This document shows positions 18,550-29,375 of a DNA stretch of 64,000 nucleotides, piece after piece. Numbering within the stretch: the stretch's first letter is position 1; every line of letters begins with the position of its first letter. Under the pieces are notes generated by a model, which was not told where the DNA came from, ran no database searches, and saw only the letters and a program-made list of their open reading frames with translations. The translations under genes were made by a program, and so were the position numbers. The stretch is taken from the NCBI RefSeq assembly GCF_004216475.1, contig NZ_CP022303.1:620001-684000 (forward strand), read 5' to 3'. This DNA comes from Thalassococcus sp. S3. GTDB taxonomy: Bacteria > Pseudomonadota > Alphaproteobacteria > Rhodobacterales > Rhodobacteraceae.

Positions 18550-20003
18550 GATGCCTCCGCCGGGTTGGAATGACGATCCGATCTGGACCTCTTTGCTGTC
18601 TCGGTTTCCCTGCTTGATGCACGACGTGCGTTGAACGCCATGGGAAGAAATATAGCGCAGGCCAGCAACAGGAAAACAATCTCGATCAAGAAAACCGCGT
18701 TGTAGGGCGCATGAGCGGGGATCGTACCGCTCAGCGTAGCCCCATGGATCACATCGCGCACGATCCCGGCAAGGGCCACGCCCACACCAGCCGCTGTCGC
18801 CTGAACGGCCCCCCAGGTGCCAAGGGCCAGGCCAATCTGTGCGCGGGGGGCTGATCGCATCGTGGCCGTCAGCGTCGCGTGGCCAAACAGACCGGCACCC
18901 AGGCCGGTCATCACCGTGCCGCACAGAAACGCCACCGATCCACCACCCAGGGACGACAGAATAATCGCCCCAAATCCGGGTATACCGATGAACGCTCCCA
19001 GAAGGCCAAGCCGTGTCGGCGATCCGCCCCGGCCAAGCACCCGGGAGGCGATCGCAAAGCCGATCAGCGTGCCGCCAGCCAAAAGCGCGGTCAGCTTTGT
19101 CGTGTCGGCCACGGAAAGCCCAAGCACCTCACCCCCATATGGCTCCAGCAATACGTCGGCTGCACCGAAACCGAATGTGCCAAGGGCAATAACGATTAAA
19201 AGCCTCTTCTTGCCAGGCAATCGCACCAGTTTTGCAAGGGCGTCGCGAAAGGGCGGTTGTTCGGCCTTCGCCATTTGCTGGGCGCGGACGCGGTCGCGCG
19301 CCTCCTGCTTCCACATTGCAAGTAAATTGAGGGCGACTGTCACGACCGCGGCACCTTGGATCACCTGGATCAGGCGCCCCGGCGTGTAGTTCTCAAGCAA
19401 GGTGCCAAAAACGAGCGCGCTGACGACCATGCCGACAAGAAGCATTACGTACATCAGGCCCACGACCTTGGGCTGGTCTTCGTCTTCGACAAGGTCTGTC
19501 GCAAGGGCCAATCCGACGGTCTGCACCATATGGACGCCCGCTCCGACAAGCAGGAAGGCGATGGCTGCGGAACTTAGTCCGATCCAGCGGGGGGCGTCCA
19601 CGGCTTCTCCGTATCCCGAAAGGACAAGCAGCGAAAACGGCATGACGGCAAAGCCGCCAAATTGATAGAGCGTTCCTTTCCAGATGAAGGGAACCCGGCG
19701 CCAGCCCAGGGCCGAGACGTGAACGTCGGATTTGTGGCCGATCAGCGTGCGAAACGGCGCAAACACCAGTGGCAATGCAAGCATGACGGCAACAAGGGTC
19801 GCGGGCACGCCGAGTTCCACGATCATGACGCGGTTCAGCGTCCCGACCAGCAGGACGATTGCCATACCGACAGTGATCTGAAACAGGGAAAGGCGCAGCA
19901 GGCGCGACAGCGGCACATCATCCGTTGCGACATCCGCAAAGGGCAGATAACGCGGCCCGATCGAGGCCAGCTTTCGCAAGGCAAAGGCGCGGTAATCGAA
20001 CAT
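18546..20003 (-). CDS. pucC: LH2 assembly protein PucC (BCD-family MFS transporter)
   Basis: A 485-aa protein with about 12 membrane helices of the bacteriochlorophyll delivery family. The N-terminal LRLSLFQITVGMAIVLLVGT, LNRVMIVELGVPA, and the loop with GHKSDVH and WRRVPFIWKGT are characteristic. PucC is required for assembly of LH2 and probably delivers pigment to the PucA and PucB apoproteins. The gene follows pucA after a gap of about 96 bp holding a stable hairpin, and overlaps the downstream repeat-protein gene by 4 nt. The C-terminal tail is Arg/Ser-rich. Confidence 0.93.
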   Translation of the reverse strand: MFDYRAFALRKLASIGPRYLPFADVATDDVPLSRLLRLSLFQITVGMAIVLLVGTLNRVMIVELGVPATLVAVMLALPLVFAPFRTLIGHKSDVHVSALGWRRVPFIWKGTLYQFGGFAVMPFSLLVLSGYGEAVDAPRWIGLSSAAIAFLLVGAGVHMVQTVGLALATDLVEDEDQPKVVGLMYVMLLVGMVVSALVFGTLLENYTPGRLIQVIQGAAVVTVALNLLAMWKQEARDRVRAQQMAKAEQPPFRDALAKLVRLPGKKRLLIVIALGTFGFGAADVLLEPYGGEVLGLSVADTTKLTALLAGGTLIGFAIASRVLGRGGSPTRLGLLGAFIGIPGFGAIILSSLGGGSVAFLCGTVMTGLGAGLFGHATLTATMRSAPRAQIGLALGTWGAVQATAAGVGVALAGIVRDVIHGATLSGTIPAHAPYNAVFLIEIVFLLLACAIFLPMAFNARRASSRETETAKRSRSDRHSNPAEAS

Positions 20004-20033
20004 CGGCTGCTCGCTGCAAGAAAATCCGAATAG

Positions 20034-20060
20034 GATCTGCAGGCCGCTGGCCCGCAGATC
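20034..20060 (-). terminator. pucA-pucC intercistronic hairpin
   Basis: GATCTGC and GCAGATC (7 bp) enclose an inner GGCC-loop-GGCC helix, about 40 nt after the pucA stop. In characterised puc and puf operons such intercistronic hairpins trim and stabilise the antenna message relative to the distal genes. There is no clean T tract, so it is more likely an mRNA-stability or partial-termination element than a full terminator. Confidence 0.55.
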
Positions 20061-20099
20061 AAAGCGTATTGGGACGCAAACGTGCGTGTTGCGCCGCGC

Positions 20100-20453
20100 C
20101 TAGTTTTTCAGAACGTTCGGCGGTGACGCAAAGCCCGCCGCTGTGACCTCGGGTGGTTGAAGAACCGCAGCCCGTGTCGTTCCATCCGGCAGGATGACCA
20201 ACACCTGCTGCCCGCCATCCGGTGCTGGAAGCACATAGGATGCTTTCGAGGTCGCGGCGTCCTCTTGCTTGAGCATCGCCGCCTCTTCCGCGTCACCGGA
20301 CCCCAATGGCACGCCGGACAGGAAGTCCGAAACCCATGAGGTGTTGCTCAGAACGGCCACATGCACCGAGAACGAGCCAACGGCAACGGCACCCAGAAAA
20401 AGCGGAACGCCCACTGCCGGGGGGACGACAAGCCACATCTTAGCATTGTTCAT
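20100..20453 (-). CDS. pucA: Light-harvesting LH2 alpha subunit with long C-terminal tail
   Basis: The first 47 residues align without gaps to classical LH2 alpha (MNNAKMWLVVPPAVGVPLFL, with His31 as B850 bacteriochlorophyll ligand and W40). At positions 44-45 it has Phe-Leu instead of the Tyr-Tyr/Trp that hydrogen-bonds B850 in ordinary LH2; Phe-Leu is the pair found in B800-820-type complexes. The protein is 117 aa, about twice the usual size. The extra 65-70 residues are mostly polar with a VLPAPDGGQQVLVILPDGT segment and would lie in the periplasm. The start follows GGGGGG, 12 nt after pucB. Confidence 0.93.
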   Translation of the reverse strand: MNNAKMWLVVPPAVGVPLFLGAVAVGSFSVHVAVLSNTSWVSDFLSGVPLGSGDAEEAAMLKQEDAATSKASYVLPAPDGGQQVLVILPDGTTRAAVLQPPEVTAAGFASPPNVLKN

Positions 20454-20465
20454 AACAGCCCCCCA

Positions 20466-20621
20466 TCAACCAAGCCACGGCGTCGCCGCGGCGACGAGGA
20501 AATGCGCCAAAAGCGCAATTGCACCGAAAACACGCGTGCCATCAATAAGATAGCTGTGCACCTCTTCGGCTTCTTTCAGTGTAAGGCCGGTTGGCCAAAC
20601 CTTGTCTGGATCGTCGGACAT
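20466..20621 (-). CDS. pucB: Light-harvesting LH2 beta subunit
   Basis: A 51-aa LH2 beta apoprotein. The sequence runs [20 protein letters not shown], then H22, a single membrane helix and a TPWLG C-terminus. His40 is the expected B850 ligand and Arg30 lies at the B800 site. Compared with Rhodobacter beta chains, Asp27 replaces a hydrophobic residue near the B800 pocket. A strong AGGAGGAG Shine-Dalgarno precedes the ATG. First gene of pucBAC plus the repeat-protein gene. Confidence 0.96.
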   Translation of the reverse strand: MSDDPDKVWPTGLTLKEAEEVHSYLIDGTRVFGAIALLAHFLVAAATPWLG

Positions 20622-20739
20622 CAGGACTCCTCCTATGCAGCATCAAGTGAAGCACAGCGGCGGACTCCAAGCTGGAGATGCGAAAGTGCCGTGCAACTCC
20701 GCGGTCACGGCAACTGAGTTCCGGACCGTAAATCCATAC

Positions 20740-20757
20740 TGTCAATTAAATTTGACA
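20740..20757. promoter_or_regulatory. PpsR/CrtJ-type operator upstream of pucB
   Basis: TGTcaattaaatttgACA fits the TGT-N12-ACA consensus exactly and is almost fully palindromic. It lies 119 bp upstream of the pucB start. Its minus-strand end reads TTGACA, a good -35 box facing puc, so a bound repressor would block the promoter. A less perfect TGT half site lies at 20765-20767. The expected regulation is repression by oxygen/light through PpsR. Confidence 0.8.
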
Positions 20758-21217
20758 TAGCAAGTGTAAACTTTTCCTGAATCGCTGTTGTATTTTTAAG
20801 CTTTTGGCTTGCTATGGATGAAAACTATTTCCCTTCATCGGCTTATGCCGAGACATAAGTCGGCAATCTGCATCCTGCACGTACGCGCATAGTTGCGTCT
20901 GCCATCTACATATCGCGCACAAGGGCAGCTTATTTTTCGAAGCCAAAAACGCTGGTACTGCGAATCGTTTTTGGCTGAAGCATCAAAAAGGGGCGAAAAA
21001 CGGCATCGACGTAGCCGGCTGCCGAAACCATCTGTCGGAATGCGCGATCGCAACCCGAACCGCTGAGACGCTACCATCCAACTAGAGCCAAGCGCAGGAC
21101 GCCCAGCGGCATATGCCTCAGCGTGCCCTTGTCCGTCAATCACGCCTCAACTGAGCCTTGATAAATACCCGGGCCATCCTTCATCGTGAGCGCGGGTTGG
21201 GCATTCGGCCCACATTT
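20758..21217. other. Gene-free region upstream of the puc operon with two hairpins
   Basis: About 460 bp with no convincing ORF. It is more AT-rich than its surroundings. It contains a 9-bp stem (one G-T wobble) at 20839-20862 and an 11-bp perfect inverted repeat AGCCAAAAACG / CGTTTTTGGCT at 20941-20976 with a 14-nt loop. Neither is followed by a T tract. They could be protein-binding sites or part of a small RNA; I cannot decide which. Confidence 0.45.
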
Positions 21218-22150
21218 TCAGTATCCGAGTTGTCGATCCACCACGTGGAGCAGAGCTTCGCCTGCTGCGCCGCGGCGGACGTTTTCCGCGATCACCGCGC
21301 AAGCGGTTTCGGGGCGCGTTTCAGATGCGATATGAGGTGTTACCGTGATGTTTGGATGATGCCAGAAAGGGTGATCCTTCGGCAACGGCTCGGTCCGAAA
21401 GACGTCAAGCGTGGCATGCGCGATCTGGCCTGTGCCGACCGCATCAAGCAGGGCTTCATCGTCGATCAGCGTGCCGCGCCCTGGATTGAGGATGACGGCG
21501 CCTTGCGGCAATTGAGCCATCGCCTTTGCGTCCAGTACGTTGCGGGTCGCGGTCGTGTCAGGCAGCAAAAGCACCAGAATATCGGCCCGCTCAAGCGCCT
21601 TTTGAAGGCCGTCCTCCCCGGAGAGACATAGCAACCCGGCGACGCTTTTTTGTGTCCGGCTCCACCCGGCGATGTCGAAGCCCAGAAAGGCCAGTGTTTC
21701 AGCGCAGGCGCGACCAAGCTCTCCCAGTCCCAAAACGGTGACGCGTCGGCTTTGCGCCAAAGGCGGGGCGCCCGGGCGCCAGGTGCCATCCTGACCGTGA
21801 AGGTAGCGATCCAGTCCCAGATGATGGCGCAAGACGTGGCCTGTCACCCATTCCCGCATACCTTGTGTCATCCCGTGATCCACCATGCGCGTCAGCGGAA
21901 CGGTGAGGGTCTTGTTTCCGACGACGGCTTCGACCCCGGCCCACAGGTTCAACACAGCCTTCAAACGGACGAAAGGGGTAAAATCCTGAACATCGCTGTT
22001 TGGCGCATAAACAATGTAATCGACCTCTGCCGGCGCGAAATCGGTCCGAAGGTCGGCTGTCAGTCCGGCCCTTGAAAATGCGTCTTTAAGGGGGCGTTCG
22101 TAGGTGTCCCAGCGTTCTTGCCGGGCAGCGAAGAGAACGTTGATTGTCAT
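21218..22150 (-). CDS. ghrA: D-2-hydroxyacid dehydrogenase, glyoxylate/hydroxypyruvate reductase type
   Basis: A 310-aa NAD(P)-dependent 2-hydroxyacid dehydrogenase of the GhrA branch. It has a Rossmann loop GLGELGRA, followed by LNPGRGTLIDDEAL and the catalytic His in TPHIASETRP. It likely reduces glyoxylate or hydroxypyruvate. The start at 22150 is 2 nt after the rodA stop, so it is transcribed as the last gene of the rod-shape operon although its metabolic role is unrelated. The gene symbol is by family resemblance. Confidence 0.82.
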   Translation of the reverse strand: MTINVLFAARQERWDTYERPLKDAFSRAGLTADLRTDFAPAEVDYIVYAPNSDVQDFTPFVRLKAVLNLWAGVEAVVGNKTLTVPLTRMVDHGMTQGMREWVTGHVLRHHLGLDRYLHGQDGTWRPGAPPLAQSRRVTVLGLGELGRACAETLAFLGFDIAGWSRTQKSVAGLLCLSGEDGLQKALERADILVLLLPDTTATRNVLDAKAMAQLPQGAVILNPGRGTLIDDEALLDAVGTGQIAHATLDVFRTEPLPKDHPFWHHPNITVTPHIASETRPETACAVIAENVRRGAAGEALLHVVDRQLGY

Positions 22151-22152
22151 GA

Positions 22153-23292
22153 TTACCGTGGTCTGTGGATATGAGCGCTTTGCACCAGGCCAAATGCGAT
22201 CATGAGAACAAGCATGGCCGAGCCGCCGTAGCTGACCAATGGCAGAGGAACGCCCACGACTGGAGCAAGCCCCATCACCATCGACATGTTCACGGCAAAA
22301 AAGAGGAAGAACGTGAAGGCGATGCCCAATGTCATGAGCGAAGAAAAACGGTCCTTGGTGGCCAGCGCCGTCACGACGCAAAAGACCACGATAAGCGCAT
22401 AGAGCGTCAGCAGGGAGATCGCCCCGACAAACCCGAACTCTTCGGCCAGGGTGGTAAAGATGAAATCCGTCTGCTTTTCCGGAAGGAAGTTGAGGCGGGA
22501 TTGTGTGCCCTGCATGAACCCCCGCCCGGTCCATCCCCCGGACCCCAGTGCGATCTTGGATTGCGTGATGTGATAGCCTGCGCCCAGCGGATCCGTCGAA
22601 GGATCTAGAAAGGTATCGATCCGCCTGTATTGGTAGTCTTTCAGCAATTGCCAGGTCGTGCCACGGCTTTGGAAGACAGCCGCGACAAGCCCGCCCATGG
22701 CGCCGATCACGCCTGCGAAATAGGCCCAATGCACGCCCGCCAGAAACAGCATCGCACCGCCCGCGGTCAAAAGCAGGATCGACGTGCCCAGGTCCGGTTG
22801 TCTGAGCACCATGAAAGTCGGGAAAAGGATGACCAGAACCGGTATCAGAACCCAAAGCGGGCGCGATGTCTTTTTCGCGGGCAACCAGTCGTAATAGGCC
22901 GCAAGCAGCATCACCATGGTGATCTTTACCAGCTCAGACGGCTGCAAACGCATGAAGCCCAGGTCAATCCAGCGCTGCGCCCCCATACCAACGGAGCCGA
23001 AGAACTCCACAGCGATCAGCAAAAGAACCGATGTGCCATAGGCCACACCGGCCAGGTTGCGCCAGAACCATATCGGGACCACCGCGACGATCAGCATGAT
23101 AACGAGGCCCATGCCGAACCGTTTCATCTGTGGCTCGGCCCAGGGTGAAAACGATCCGCCCGCCACGGAATAGAGCATCAGAAAGCCGACACTGCCCACC
23201 GCGATCAGCAAAAGCGTGAGCGGCCAGTTCAGGTAAAAGATCTTGCGCGGGCCGGTGGGTACGGATTTGACCGTATATTCAAGATAACTCAT
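22153..23292 (-). CDS. rodA: Rod-shape peptidoglycan polymerase RodA
   Basis: A 379-aa SEDS-family glycosyltransferase with about ten membrane helices. It polymerises lipid II glycan strands during lateral wall growth together with PBP2. Family features are RQPDLGTSILLLTAGG, GSGGWTGRGFMQGTQS, the loop with FLPEKQTDFIF, and the C-terminal GVPLPLVSYGGSAM. Its ATG overlaps the mrdA stop (ATGA), so the pair is translationally coupled. Confidence 0.95.
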   Translation of the reverse strand: MSYLEYTVKSVPTGPRKIFYLNWPLTLLLIAVGSVGFLMLYSVAGGSFSPWAEPQMKRFGMGLVIMLIVAVVPIWFWRNLAGVAYGTSVLLLIAVEFFGSVGMGAQRWIDLGFMRLQPSELVKITMVMLLAAYYDWLPAKKTSRPLWVLIPVLVILFPTFMVLRQPDLGTSILLLTAGGAMLFLAGVHWAYFAGVIGAMGGLVAAVFQSRGTTWQLLKDYQYRRIDTFLDPSTDPLGAGYHITQSKIALGSGGWTGRGFMQGTQSRLNFLPEKQTDFIFTTLAEEFGFVGAISLLTLYALIVVFCVVTALATKDRFSSLMTLGIAFTFFLFFAVNMSMVMGLAPVVGVPLPLVSYGGSAMLVLMIAFGLVQSAHIHRPR

Positions 23293-25229
23293 GCGCGGTC
23301 CCTGGCGGTCTCGCGCGCTTGCTGTTCCCGCTGCAGCCGCTCCTGTTGCGCCTGGATGCGGCCACGATCCTTTGTCGGATATGCGGCCAGCGGCGGGGTC
23401 CCGCCATAAAGGGCCTGCAACGTGATGTCGCGCGCGATGGGTGCCGCGGCCTTGGAACCGCCGCCGCCATGTTCTACGACAACGGACACCGCGTATTTCG
23501 GATTTTCGTAAGGCGCGAAATTGACGAAAAGCGCGTGATCCCGGCGCTCCCACGGCAGATCTTCATTCCGGATCACGCCGGCGCGGCGTTCGGCGGCGGT
23601 GATGTTGCGCACCTGGCTGGTTCCGGTCTTGCCTGCCATCCGGAACGCGTCTTCGATAATGCGGCTCGAATAGGCCGTGCCACGACGGTCGTTAGACACC
23701 GCATACATCGCGCGCCGCATCTTGCGCAGGTTGTTTTCGTTCATGCCAAGCGGTTCGCCGGCACCTGATGGCTCCTCAACCCCGTCGATGGACTTGACGA
23801 GGCGGGGCGACACAGACCGGCTTGTTGCCAGCCTCGCCGTCATGACCGCAAGCTGAAGAGGGGAGGCGAGCATGAAGCCCTGTCCGATAGACGCGTTGGC
23901 GGTGTCCCCGATCAGCCAATCCTCGCCATGGATCCGTTTCTTCCACGCCCGATCCGGTGCAAGACCGCGGGCAATGGCCGACATCGGCAGCTCATGCCGG
24001 ATGCCCAGGCCGAACCGTTGCGCCATGGCCGAGATCTTGTCTTGCCCGACCTTCAGCGCGAGATCGTAGTAATAAACGTCACAGCTTTGCTTAAGCGAGT
24101 TCTGCAGGTCCACATGCCCATGCCCCGCACGCTTCCAGCAATGGAAGCGGCGCCCGGCCACCTCCAGGAATCCCGGGCACCATACGGTTTCATCCGGGCC
24201 GATCAGCCCATCCTCCAACGCGGCCATCGCCGTGATCATCTTGAAGGTAGAGCCGGGCGGGTAGGTGCCCTGAACGGTCTTGTTGGCGAGGGGACGGTAC
24301 TTGTCTTCGGTCAACGCCCGATAATCCGCAACCGAGATGCCGCGCACGAAGAGATTGGGGTCGAAACTGGGTGATGACGCGATCGCGAGAAGATCGCCGC
24401 TATCGCAATCCATGATCACGGCGCTCGCACTCTCATTGCCCAGGCGCGATTGGACGTAGTTCTGAAGATCGGCATCAATGGTCAGCTGCACGTCAGAGCC
24501 AGCCTGACCCGGGCGGCGGTCAAGCTCCCGCATGACCCGTCCCGACGCATTGACCTCAACCCGCTTCGTGCCAGCCTTCCCGCGCAGACTGTCTTCTTTC
24601 TTGGCTTCCAGCCCCACCTTTCCGATCTGGAACCGCGGGATGCGCAAAAGCTGATCGGGATCTTCAATCTGGCTGAGATCGTAGTCGCTGACCGGCCCGA
24701 CATAGCCGATGACATGCGCGAAATCCTGGCCGCGGGGGTAGACGCGGGTCAGACCGACTTCGGGGGCAACACCCGGCAGCGCGGGGGCGTTGACCGCAAC
24801 GGTGCTCACATCCCGCCAGGACACCTGATCTGCAACAGTGACAGGAAGGAAAGGGGGCGAGCGCCGCATCTCGGTCACCGCGCGGTTGAGGTCTTCGTCG
24901 TCAAGTTCGACGAGTTGCGACAGGCGCGCGATCACACCGTCAACATCCCCGGCATCCTCGCGGACCACGACGATGCGATAGCTGGGCGTGTTCTGCGCGA
25001 TGATCTTGCCGTTGCGATCAAAGATGTCTCCGCGCGCCGGCGGTATGAGGCGGATATTGATCCGGTTTTCTTCGGCCAGAAGACGGAACTGATCTGCCTG
25101 ATCTACCTGAAGATACTGCATGCGAAGACCAAGCGCCCCGATGAACGCGGCCTTGGCCCCGCCCAGAAGGACGGCGCGCCGGGTCAGGACGGAATGGGTT
25201 TTCTCCAGCTCACGGGGGTTTCGTCTCAT
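23289..25229 (-). CDS. mrdA: Penicillin-binding protein 2 (elongasome transpeptidase)
   Basis: A 646-aa class B PBP. It has an N-terminal membrane anchor (about 18-38), a pedestal region beginning with RLIPPARGDIFDRNG, and a transpeptidase domain with active Ser327 in PPGSTFKM, a second motif SCD, and KTGTSQV. It crosslinks peptidoglycan made by RodA. It overlaps mreD by 4 nt upstream and rodA by 4 nt downstream. The C-terminal tail is Gln/Arg-rich and probably cytosol-independent periplasmic linker. Confidence 0.95.
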   Translation of the reverse strand: MRRNPRELEKTHSVLTRRAVLLGGAKAAFIGALGLRMQYLQVDQADQFRLLAEENRINIRLIPPARGDIFDRNGKIIAQNTPSYRIVVVREDAGDVDGVIARLSQLVELDDEDLNRAVTEMRRSPPFLPVTVADQVSWRDVSTVAVNAPALPGVAPEVGLTRVYPRGQDFAHVIGYVGPVSDYDLSQIEDPDQLLRIPRFQIGKVGLEAKKEDSLRGKAGTKRVEVNASGRVMRELDRRPGQAGSDVQLTIDADLQNYVQSRLGNESASAVIMDCDSGDLLAIASSPSFDPNLFVRGISVADYRALTEDKYRPLANKTVQGTYPPGSTFKMITAMAALEDGLIGPDETVWCPGFLEVAGRRFHCWKRAGHGHVDLQNSLKQSCDVYYYDLALKVGQDKISAMAQRFGLGIRHELPMSAIARGLAPDRAWKKRIHGEDWLIGDTANASIGQGFMLASPLQLAVMTARLATSRSVSPRLVKSIDGVEEPSGAGEPLGMNENNLRKMRRAMYAVSNDRRGTAYSSRIIEDAFRMAGKTGTSQVRNITAAERRAGVIRNEDLPWERRDHALFVNFAPYENPKYAVSVVVEHGGGGSKAAAPIARDITLQALYGGTPPLAAYPTKDRGRIQAQQERLQREQQARETARDRA

Positions 25230-25765
25230 GCTCTGGCTCCCAGCGCATCTTCGGAGTTGGGGGAAAGCTTGCGAACGCCCAGCAGCACATGTGACAACAA
25301 CACCACCGCCGGGTAAGCGGCGATTGTCATGATCAGCTGGATCAGTGTCAGCCCCAGCGGCGCCTGATCAACGATCAGCGTTGCAAGGATCACCCGGTTC
25401 AGGATCACAACAAGGACCATCATCATTCCCGCGGCCACCCATTCACCGACAAAGCTTGCGTCACGCAAACCACCGGTGCGGTTTTTCAGTTGCGCCGCGC
25501 CAAACACCACCAGCGCGGCCATCAGACCAGGCGGGCGCATCAGAATGAGATCAGATAACAGCATCACGCCCGCGATACTGAGAGCAGGCACATAATCGGG
25601 GCGCCGCATGGCCCAGGCGAAGGTGATGGCAAGAAGCAGGTCCGGCCAGGCCCAAAAAGGGGGAAGCGTGCTGAGCGGCAGAAGCTGGAAGAAAATGATC
25701 AGGAGCGCCAGACCCAGATAGGCGGCGCGCATAACCCAGACACGGGAAGAGGACAGATTATCCAT
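25226..25765 (-). CDS. mreD: Rod-shape determining protein MreD
   Basis: A 179-aa inner-membrane protein with about five hydrophobic helices. RPDYVPALSIAGVMLLSDLI is the recognisable MreD core. It links MreC to the elongasome. It overlaps mreC by 8 nt and mrdA by 4 nt, and the weakly conserved sequence is assigned largely by this position. Confidence 0.88.
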   Translation of the reverse strand: MDNLSSSRVWVMRAAYLGLALLIIFFQLLPLSTLPPFWAWPDLLLAITFAWAMRRPDYVPALSIAGVMLLSDLILMRPPGLMAALVVFGAAQLKNRTGGLRDASFVGEWVAAGMMMVLVVILNRVILATLIVDQAPLGLTLIQLIMTIAAYPAVVLLSHVLLGVRKLSPNSEDALGARA

Positions 25766-26657
25766 CGCCGTCCTCCGGTGTCAGCAGCCGGACCGCTCCC
25801 AAAGGTGTGACCAACCCGCCGGGATCCTCGACCGTCTCGGTTCCGTAATGCCGAAGCACTCTGAGAAATTCGAGGCGTTCGAAATCCGCGGACAGGCGCA
25901 CGCGCAGACGTCCGTTCGGATCGGCAGCGACCTGACCGACAAGCAATCCGGCCGGAAACACGCCGCCATCGCCCGAACTGATGACCCGGTCGCCCGGGCG
26001 GACGAGATCACGGTTCTCGAGAAAATCCAGAAGAGGGGCCGCAGTGTTGTCACCAGCCACCAGCGCGGTCTGCCCCGATGGCTGAACCGTGACCGGGATC
26101 GCGGAGGACGCGTCGGTCAACAGGATCACACGGGCCGTGTTTTGTCCCACGCCCGAGATACGACCGACAACGCCGATCCCGTCCATGGCGGCCCAACCGT
26201 CGACGATGCCGTCCCGCGCGCCGACATTCAAAAGCACCGATTGCCGGAACGGAGAGCCGCTGTCGGCCATCACCACACCGGTGATGAAGGTCAGGCGCGG
26301 GTCCAGGCGAACATTGTTGAGATCGAGCAGCCGGGCATTCTCCTGTTCCAGCTGCAGCGCAGCCTCCTTCCAGGCCTGCATCTGCCGCAGCTCACTTCGC
26401 AATTCGCGGTTCTGTTCGGCCAGGCGGCGATATGACTGGAAATCCCGGAAGAGATTGATCGTGCCCGTGACAGGCGCCATCGCCCAATCCAGGTTGGGCA
26501 CGACGGCATCCGTTACCTGCGCGCGAAAACGTTCGACCCGTGGGCTGTCGATGCGCCAGACGATGAAGATGGCGAGAAGGCAAAGGATAATGACCCCCAG
26601 CAGCAGACGCCGCAGGGGGGTGGCATAGTCCTCACGCTGTGAACGATCTCTGGCCAT
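25758..26657 (-). CDS. mreC: Rod-shape determining protein MreC
   Basis: A 299-aa bitopic protein with a membrane helix at about 18-37, a coiled coil (about 60-110, YRRLAEQNRELRSELRQMQA) and a periplasmic double-barrel domain (VVMADSGSPFRQSVLLNVG, DGIGVVGRISGVG). MreC scaffolds PBP2/RodA. I place the start at 26657 (MARDRSQ), where AAGGGGG lies about 5 nt upstream; an ORF start 48 nt earlier has no such signal. Confidence 0.93.
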   Translation of the reverse strand: MARDRSQREDYATPLRRLLLGVIILCLLAIFIVWRIDSPRVERFRAQVTDAVVPNLDWAMAPVTGTINLFRDFQSYRRLAEQNRELRSELRQMQAWKEAALQLEQENARLLDLNNVRLDPRLTFITGVVMADSGSPFRQSVLLNVGARDGIVDGWAAMDGIGVVGRISGVGQNTARVILLTDASSAIPVTVQPSGQTALVAGDNTAAPLLDFLENRDLVRPGDRVISSGDGGVFPAGLLVGQVAADPNGRLRVRLSADFERLEFLRVLRHYGTETVEDPGGLVTPLGAVRLLTPEDGDG

Positions 26658-26717
26658 CGGCCCCCTTCGTTGCGCGCGGCTGTCGGGCCGTGGCCCGGCC
26701 CGCAAAGGGTGCGCGTG

Positions 26718-27824
<1,107 letters not shown>

Positions 27825-27964
27825 TTATAGGCCCGCTGGAGGGTGGGTGAAAGGGCGTATTATGGTCAAATCAGCACTATTCCGCTGGGTCTTTGGGGGC
27901 GTTGGAGCCTCTCAGAGCGGAGGGACGGAACAGGGTTCGTGAAATCGGCATCCTGCGGTCATCT

Positions 27965-29176
<1,212 letters not shown>

Positions 29177-29375
29177 CTATCCGCTAAAGAGGTTTTGGCA
29201 AGAGGGCGCGTGATCCGATTGAGGCGCGGATGCGCCACACGATTTTGGAGATATTTGAGACGTGACACGCCTGTCGGGCCGCGCGCGGGCGGAGAGGGCG
29301 GGATTTCCGTATTTTTATCGAGAAGAAGACCCCCGGCTGTGCGATCTCTGTCAGGATCCCGCAGAAGGGAAGGTG

